Shown: piece by piece, positions 31,301 through 36,082 of the stretch | Position numbering within the stretch: position 1 is the first letter of the stretch | Layout of the letters: every line of letters starts with the position of its first letter | From: an uncultured bacterium | GTDB taxonomy: Bacteria > Vulcanimicrobiota > Xenobia > Xenobiales > Xenobiaceae | DNA length: 36,082 nucleotides | Direction of reading: 5' to 3' | Assembly: GCA_934621605.1 (NCBI GenBank) | Contig: CAKTUZ010000027.1 | Location: 1 to 36,082, forward strand | Program-made: the position numbers and the translations under genes | The notes under the pieces: model-generated | Database searches by the model: none | Told to the model about the DNA's origin: nothing | Seen by the model: only the letters and a program-made list of their open reading frames with translations

Positions 31301-32777
31301 CATCATAGCGAGCCGGATCGTGGTCCAAAATGGTACGATAGGCAGCAATAGCTTCATCCCAATGGCCCAAAGCAGCATATTCCTCAGCCAGATAATTCAT
31401 AGCGATCATATCATCGGAATTATTATCGACTAAGCGAGTCAACTCATTAACAGCCCCAATATGGTTGCCCTGACTGCGCAAAGACAGAGCCACTTGGTAA
31501 CGCAAATCAGAAGTCTCGGGGAACATCTCTACCAGTTGGTGTTGAAACTCGATAGCTTGCTCATCTAATCCGCTTTCCTGATACAGACGAACAACTTCCT
31601 GGTATTCAGAGAGAGCTTCCGTGCCCATATCTTTGCGACGATATTGATCTCCTAAGAGACGCCTTGCCTCAGTATTATCAGGCTCGATTTCTATAAGTTT
31701 GCGCAAAGTAGCAATAGCTTCATCAATACCACCCTTATCAACATATACTCTAGCCAAATAAAGTTGATTTTCGGCTGCTTGCGCAAACATACCCTTTTTG
31801 AGCAAATTTTCTATTAAGTGAACTCTGAGACTGACGTTACCGGGATCATTGTCTAAAGCTTTCCCATAAATAGCGATCAGCTTAGTTCTGGCCTCGTCGT
31901 CCGCTGGATTTAACTCGATAGTCTTCTCCAAATACCCCATAACCTTATCGGAGAACCCTTCGTCTTCGCAAATCTGAGCCAAAGTGAAATAGGCTGCACA
32001 GGCCTTTTCTACATAACCCTCAGCAGCATAAATATCACTGAGACGAACTAAAATATCCTTATTGCGCGGCTCAAATTGTAAAATACGCTCATAAGCTCTT
32101 ATGGCATCAGTATACTCTCCGCGCTGCACAAAAAGCTCACCGGCATTACGAAACCAGACAACGGTATTTTGCGGAGAGCGTCCAATGCGCAAGAACACTT
32201 CACCGAGCAATTCATAAGCGCTGGCAGCTTCACTGCTGGCCAAACGGACAACTTCCTGAAACTCAGAAATAGCTTCCTTGTTTTTATTGTCCATCATTAA
32301 GGCGCGCCCCATAGCCATGTGGGTATCCCAACGGCTAGGATCCAAATCCAAGCTGGGACGCAACCACTTAATGGCCTCCATGTAGCGACCTTCATTAAGA
32401 TAAATAGTACCCGTCTTAGCGAAGATCTCAGGTTTTACCTGGGCCACCAAATTTTGAATTTCACCAAGTCTATTACCGCTGATACCTTGACTTTGAGCCA
32501 TTTTCTCCAAGTTAAGGATATCTTTATAACTGTCTATAGCCTTCTCGGCTTCTCCGGCGGCCGCAAACAGCTCAGCTAAGGCCATATCCTGACTGATAAT
32601 AACTTGGAAATCCAAAGCTTTCTTCGCAGCTGCGAGTACGCTCCCGCGTATTTTTACATCATCAGGATCCTGACTGACCACTTGCTTGTATATTTCTCGG
32701 GCCTCTTCCCAATTGCCAGCACCAACGAGTTCATCGGCCTGCTGAATAAGGGACTCCATATTGCTACGATCTGTCAT
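28359..32777 (-). CDS. Giant TPR-repeat protein
   Basis: A 1472-aa protein made almost wholly of tetratricopeptide-type helix pairs. Motifs such as LNEGRYMEAIKWLRPSLDLDP and AYRTILDHDPARYD recur about every 34-36 residues from residue 1 to about 1430. A short acidic, Tyr-rich tail (DDSYYYFEGEE) ends it. A middle stretch (about 560-830) has shorter PPR/SEL-like spacing with a repeated PDDDSLRLSF-type motif. TPRs bind partner proteins. No signal peptide or transmembrane segment is visible, so it is presumably cytoplasmic. ATG 32777 with GGAG 5 nt upstream is preferred to the TTG at 32846. Confidence 0.9.
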   Translation of the reverse strand: MTDRSNMESLIQQADELVGAGNWEEAREIYKQVVSQDPDDVKIRGSVLAAAKKALDFQVIISQDMALAELFAAAGEAEKAIDSYKDILNLEKMAQSQGISGNRLGEIQNLVAQVKPEIFAKTGTIYLNEGRYMEAIKWLRPSLDLDPSRWDTHMAMGRALMMDNKNKEAISEFQEVVRLASSEAASAYELLGEVFLRIGRSPQNTVVWFRNAGELFVQRGEYTDAIRAYERILQFEPRNKDILVRLSDIYAAEGYVEKACAAYFTLAQICEDEGFSDKVMGYLEKTIELNPADDEARTKLIAIYGKALDNDPGNVSLRVHLIENLLKKGMFAQAAENQLYLARVYVDKGGIDEAIATLRKLIEIEPDNTEARRLLGDQYRRKDMGTEALSEYQEVVRLYQESGLDEQAIEFQHQLVEMFPETSDLRYQVALSLRSQGNHIGAVNELTRLVDNNSDDMIAMNYLAEEYAALGHWDEAIAAYRTILDHDPARYDVRKRLIKYYLEQGVYDQAMEEIHILPEDDFEKKAFAYKIIERCLEENRTEEAENYISGLEPDDDRLVSFHKELLKRYLDLGELAQADRVVTLVPRSDKERNKLVTRLMELYLGASNMESAVALIDRLPDDDSLRLSFQRRLINSYQEMGRFEDAATEMAKLPPGDESYHDFFMRQISGLMQSGRLNDAMNCIKELDESDPARNSFMGQLIEAYLQDGNIDKAAQEVAGLPPKTEVCSRYMRRIIQAYLNNNRFEDAERDIMLLDADDPEKLSFLRILLQKYEINGLVDNLRELVVKLPDGMPEKQQYLDGIVHSFLTAGNMVKARQEIYNLAETVSEKGNHLEAERLYSDLLAYHPMDVEIRMRLCQEVAAQGKLERACEGLLVLAGRFRKEGNATSAVDIYTRLLEIDPGNLNARYRLGEIWAQHGQTAQALEHFSFLAGEYLRQNLNEVAQKVLHRILDLDSKDIVHRRQLITLLARNMRLEEAIENYRVLLGIHLDRGELEEALTCVREVKSLQPLNLELSQCLGGMFLKAGYLEEGQQLLEELIPAYKGRSDHENVVKVLQTLSEAFNANQQWEAALEYLERVGDEQVEADEWKEAQANYLKALEEYLRRGRREYTDMLFVKLSDGFFRHKNVTEGIGLLKELEGRFTAAGRTDLALIVKDRLASIMERLEEWSEALDTVITIADANLELGDIEQGIAYYRRGVDLAVNHDMTKRGVELAFKMAGLLIDYRGIESARPIFEEVRVYDNHSPETVERIANILFERGYRDEACPIYKEVLEMEPDRAQSLSRVSIIYALDGKLEEAAGLARQIFAKGLVGQITEEYGKALDCQPNDASYHIKMGEFFRQLGFLEEAIDEFHKAITDPAKVLIAVNNLAMAFQDKGYRDLAIKQLQKTMEQPGFSDEELLDLRYNLAIILQAEGRYDDAIQAFQECYAVDIKYRDVAERLSELFEKVGDGISGEGNGYDDSYYYFEGEE

Positions 32778-32953
32778 TTTTTCTCCGATTCCATTGACGC
32801 TCCTCATACCCGCAGGCAGAGGATTCTTGAGAAATTTGGCATTCAAGACGCCCCTGTTCTCAAAGGGCTTGCCAAAGGCCTCACCGTGCAGTATTTCAGT
32901 TCTGAAATTCCGCTCATTCGACTCGAGGCCTTATGGCATACTTGAGAGTTTCA
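32778..32953. other. Intergenic gap between the two TPR genes
   Basis: A 176-bp stretch on the minus strand between the repeat-rich TPR gene (ending 32954) and the giant TPR gene (starting 32777). It is long for this otherwise tightly packed operon. I see no convincing promoter or terminator. It may contain an internal promoter. Confidence 0.35.
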
Positions 32954-35900
32954 CTATTTGCGACGAGGAGGAGCACCTCTTCCTTTGGAAGCACCTCCGC
33001 CAACAGCGATTTTAGCTTGCAAATCTTTCACTCTAGCTTCAACGTCGCGGTAAGTGACGTCAAAGGCCAAAATGCTCTTGAACTCGGTCAGAGCCTCTTG
33101 GAGGCGGTCAGTTTGGTAGAACAACATAGCCAGGTTATAGCGAAGTTCAAGATAATCTTGCTCCGCATGTCCTTTAGTGTCCAACCCTAAACGGAACTGA
33201 CGAATAGCCATTTCACGCATACGAGGCATCTTGATAAAGGACAGACCCAGCATGTTGCGTGAGCGTAATTCTAAATCTCTGTCAACATGAGTCTTCTGGA
33301 ATTGCTCAATAGCATCACTAATACGATTGAGATGGTAGCAAAGCTCACCATAGTTGAACCTAGTAGTCAAATCAGCTCCATCTTGGGCAATCTTATCCAG
33401 AAATGATTGACAAATACCATCGATAACTTTCTTGCCAACTTCCTTATCTATTGATTGAAGTTTAAGCAAAACGGATGCGGCCTCTTTAGCTTTGCGCTGT
33501 CCCACTAACAGTTGAGCGTAGCGGCTCATCGCCGACGCGTCACCGGGATTCAACTCGAATACCTTTTTATACTCTTGCATGGCTCCGCTTACGCTCTGCA
33601 ACTGTTCATCATAGAGTTTAGCCAAGCGACAATGCAAATCAGCACGTTCGGGAGCCAACTCGATGGCTCGACGCAAATAACGGACGGCCTCACGGCACTC
33701 TCCCTTAGTTTCATGGATTTCATCCAACGTGAGCAATTCGCTAAGCATATTGTCACGCTGATCATCCAAAGTATAGAAGGAAAGTAATTTTTCACGCAAC
33801 TCTACCGACGAAGGATCGGCTTCTACCAAATGCCTATACATTTCAATAGCCTGAGCATATAAGCGTTCAGACTGATAGCGTTCAGTTAAGGGCTTAACCT
33901 GAATCATAGCTGCGGCCAAATCACCTTTTACCAAATAGCAATCTACCAAACAGCGACGAGCTTCATAGTGGTTGGGATCCTTCTGAACAATAGATTCGTA
34001 AAGCTCGATGGCTTCTTCAATTTTGTCCTGTTCTTTATAAAGACCAGCCAGACTAAACTGTTCAGTGATAGCTTTGTCGTGACGTCCCAAGTTCTGATAC
34101 AAACTGATCAACAGACGACGCTCATCGAAATTATCAGGCTCTAAGGAAACTAACTTCTCGCAAACAGTTAGGGCCTCGTCCCACTTCTTCTCTTGGTTGT
34201 AACGCTCGGAAAGTATGCGATAATAAACTATCGCTTCACTTACGCTGTCGTGATCCTCATAAACCTTCGCTAAACGTTCCACGAAAGCAGGGTCATCAGA
34301 AAGCTCAATCAGTTGTTTGAGAGCAGAGATGGCATTATCGACACTATCTAAGGAAAGAGCCGTATCTACGAACTGACGCAAATGATGGATGGCTAAATCG
34401 ATCTTATCCTGAGCGATAAAGCGATCGATCAAGAGACGACGAGCTTTGAAGTTCTGTGGATCTAAACTCAGTATCGTTTGCAACACGTCAACTACATCGG
34501 CGTATTGTTCATTCTTAGTATGGAGCTCTACTAAATCGAAATACACATTGACAGCTTCGTCAAAATCTTCATTCCACAAGTGAGCACAAGCCAAACGGTG
34601 GCGCAAAGCCACGGAATCAGGTTTACGACGCAAGATCTGGCGATATTGGTTAATGGCATCATCCATTAAACTAAAACGCAGATGCACATCGGCCAAGTCG
34701 GTACGTAAGACCAAATTCTCGGGAGAATTTTCGATAGCGCGACGATAATCTCCAATGACCGTGGTAACATCGGCACCGACCAATTTTTCACGCAGATGCT
34801 GAGCCTCTTCCAAATACTCGGGAAGAAGTTCAGATTCCACGGAAAGTGAACATAAGCCGTCGTCAACCGACGATTCTGCTGCAGCTTCGACAGCCTCGAC
34901 AAGCTGAGTAGCCTCAGCTGTCTCAATAGCAGGCAGTTCAGTTTCAGTCGCCGCAGACTCAGCCACAGCGGCAGTAATAGATTCGTTTCCAGCTTCAACC
35001 ACGACAGCAGGCTGCTCAACTTCAGCCGCTTCGACGATAAGTTGTTCGGCCTCAATCTCGGTCTGTTGTGCAGTTGCATCTGTCTCAATAACAGATTGCT
35101 CAGCCTCAACGCCTTCGGACTCAATAACCTCTGCAGCAGGCTGCGCAACCTCAGCAGCTTCAGCTTCGACTACAACAGCAGGCTGCTCAACTTTGTCAAC
35201 CTCGGCAGTAAGTTGTCCGGCCTCGATCTCGGGCTGTTGTGCGATTGCATCTATCTCAATGGCAGATTGCTCAGCCTCAGCGTCTTCGGACTCAATAACC
35301 TCTGCAACAGGTTGCTCAACTTCAATAGTCTCAGACTCAACTGCCTCTGTAGCGGGCTGTTCAGTTTTATCAACTTCAACTTCGGCTACAGCAACAGATT
35401 GCTCAGCCTCGACAGCACCGGCAACAAGTTGGTCAATCTCAACATCAGACTGCTGTGCGACAGCGCTCGAGCCGATAACCTCAGCTGCCGGTTCAACAAT
35501 ATTATCGGCAACAGGTTGTTCAACTTCAGCCACTTCAGATTTAACAGCAACTTCGGAGCTCTCATCAGCTTTGGCTAAGCTGACCACAACAGTGGGCTGG
35601 ACATTCTCGGCCACTTGTTCAGAAACGACTTTACTCTCGACAGTACGTCTGTGTCCACGACGTCCTTTGCGTTTACCACTAGTCCGAACTTGTTCAGCTT
35701 CTTCGCTCTTACCACTTTCTTGAATAATAAGCTCAGAAGTACCACTCCCGACAAGCTGTTCGCCTTCGGGATGAGCTTCCAGAGGCTGAGCTTCGGGCTG
35801 ATAATCGTAACCGCCAACAAGCTGTTCGCCTTCGGGTTGAGCTTCCAGAGGCTGAGCTTCGGGCTGATAATCATAACCGCCGACAAGCTGTTCGCCTTCA

Positions 35901-36082
35901 GGCTGAGCTTCCAGAGGCTGAGCTTCGGGCTGATAATCGTAACCGCCGACAAGCTGTTCGCCTTCAGGCTGAGCTTCCAGAGGCTGAGCTTCGGGCTGAT
36001 AATCGTAACCGCCGACAAGCTGTTCGCCTTCAGGTTGAACTTCCATAGGCTGAGCTTCGGGCTGATAATCGTAACCGCCAAC
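32954..36082 (-). CDS. Repeat-rich TPR protein, 5' end outside the window
   Basis: At least 1043 aa. The frame is open to the window edge, so the ATG at 36046 lies inside the repeat array and is not the start. The order is: a 22-residue tandem repeat rich in Glu, Gln and Tyr; a basic KRKGRRGHRR patch; about 300 residues of Glu/Val/Ala-rich acidic sequence with an internal duplication; then about 600 residues of TPRs (for example AIELYESIVQKDPNHYEARR); then a basic GRGAPPRRK tail. It resembles the giant TPR protein downstream in its TPR part and last 60 residues, suggesting paralogy. No catalytic domain. Confidence 0.85.
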   Translation of the reverse strand, partial: VGGYDYQPEAQPMEVQPEGEQLVGGYDYQPEAQPLEAQPEGEQLVGGYDYQPEAQPLEAQPEGEQLVGGYDYQPEAQPLEAQPEGEQLVGGYDYQPEAQPLEAHPEGEQLVGSGTSELIIQESGKSEEAEQVRTSGKRKGRRGHRRTVESKVVSEQVAENVQPTVVVSLAKADESSEVAVKSEVAEVEQPVADNIVEPAAEVIGSSAVAQQSDVEIDQLVAGAVEAEQSVAVAEVEVDKTEQPATEAVESETIEVEQPVAEVIESEDAEAEQSAIEIDAIAQQPEIEAGQLTAEVDKVEQPAVVVEAEAAEVAQPAAEVIESEGVEAEQSVIETDATAQQTEIEAEQLIVEAAEVEQPAVVVEAGNESITAAVAESAATETELPAIETAEATQLVEAVEAAAESSVDDGLCSLSVESELLPEYLEEAQHLREKLVGADVTTVIGDYRRAIENSPENLVLRTDLADVHLRFSLMDDAINQYRQILRRKPDSVALRHRLACAHLWNEDFDEAVNVYFDLVELHTKNEQYADVVDVLQTILSLDPQNFKARRLLIDRFIAQDKIDLAIHHLRQFVDTALSLDSVDNAISALKQLIELSDDPAFVERLAKVYEDHDSVSEAIVYYRILSERYNQEKKWDEALTVCEKLVSLEPDNFDERRLLISLYQNLGRHDKAITEQFSLAGLYKEQDKIEEAIELYESIVQKDPNHYEARRCLVDCYLVKGDLAAAMIQVKPLTERYQSERLYAQAIEMYRHLVEADPSSVELREKLLSFYTLDDQRDNMLSELLTLDEIHETKGECREAVRYLRRAIELAPERADLHCRLAKLYDEQLQSVSGAMQEYKKVFELNPGDASAMSRYAQLLVGQRKAKEAASVLLKLQSIDKEVGKKVIDGICQSFLDKIAQDGADLTTRFNYGELCYHLNRISDAIEQFQKTHVDRDLELRSRNMLGLSFIKMPRMREMAIRQFRLGLDTKGHAEQDYLELRYNLAMLFYQTDRLQEALTEFKSILAFDVTYRDVEARVKDLQAKIAVGGGASKGRGAPPRRK
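34985..35330 (-). repeat. 171-bp imperfect tandem duplication in acidic region
   Basis: Two copies of a 57-codon unit. The marker CTCAATAACC occurs at 35120 and again at 35291. Both encode ExEQP(V/A)AEVIESE ... QPAVVVEA-type sequence. Confidence 0.75.
35750..36082 (-). repeat. 66-bp tandem repeats (22-aa units)
   Basis: About five copies with a 66-bp period. Copies at 35811 and 35877 begin with the same CCGCC(A/G)ACAAGCTG. Units differ at a few silent or near-silent positions. The array runs off the window edge. Confidence 0.9.

Noticed and set aside
35042..35723. Plus-strand ORFs of Leu/Ser-rich sequence
   Set aside because: They are shadow frames of the acidic repeat region of the minus-strand TPR gene.

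Overview
The window looks like part of the chromosome of an uncultured, free-standing bacterium. It has roughly mid-40s percent GC judged by eye, CCA-encoding tRNA genes, sigma70-type promoters and frequent TTG starts. Two very large TPR proteins, a Roadblock/LC7 plus DUF4388-like gene set and a complete oleABCD cluster suggest a deep-branching lineage with a complex surface or polarity apparatus. The sequence alone does not fix the phylum. I see no phage, integrase, intact transposase or CRISPR array. Nearly the whole window is coding and most of the ordering is operonic.

Layout. (1) 1-610: two identical tRNA-Ala(GGC) genes, each with its own promoter and terminator, forming a 341-bp-period duplication. 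(2) 960-2693: a small protein with seven cysteines followed by a radical SAM/SPASM enzyme with a PqqD-like N-terminus. (3) 2871-5316: a membrane GAF/HD-GYP protein, probably a cyclic-di-GMP phosphodiesterase, and a stand-alone LON-N-domain-like protein. (4) 5326-10536, minus strand: HIT protein, oleA, oleB, oleC and oleD, ending at a strong terminator. This is a full head-to-head hydrocarbon pathway: thiolase-like condensation, reduction, beta-lactone formation, decarboxylation. (5) 10834-13943, plus strand: RNase HI, tRNA-Leu(CAG), a PlsC-like acyltransferase and an AI-2E-family permease. (6) 13963-17744, minus strand: a rhomboid-fold protein whose catalytic His is replaced by Asp, and Lon protease with a long acidic N-terminal extension.

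(7) 17883-21668 is the least conventional region. A minus-strand protein looks like a SPASM/PqqD-type maturase without the radical SAM CX3CX2C motif. Divergent from it is a radical SAM enzyme that has that motif. Then comes a roughly 250-nt highly structured leader or ncRNA, whose 3' hairpin resembles the right ends of IS200/IS605 (TnpB/omegaRNA) elements, directly ahead of a C39-like cysteine peptidase.

(8) 21691-36082, all minus strand: a seven-gene string. In transcription order it encodes a repeat-rich TPR protein (5' end outside the window), a 1472-aa TPR protein, a membrane-anchored Pro-rich repeat protein, a two-repeat DUF4388-like protein, a Roadblock protein, a TPR plus acidic linker plus Roadblock-like protein, and an O-antigen-ligase/polymerase-like membrane protein with C-terminal TPRs. 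Tight spacing argues for one functional unit. A scaffold tied to polarity, motility or surface-polysaccharide export is a reasonable inference, but no exact counterpart is recognised.

The main candidates for something undescribed are the radical SAM/degenerate-SPASM/C39 locus with its structured RNA, and the TPR-Roadblock-DUF4388-ligase operon.
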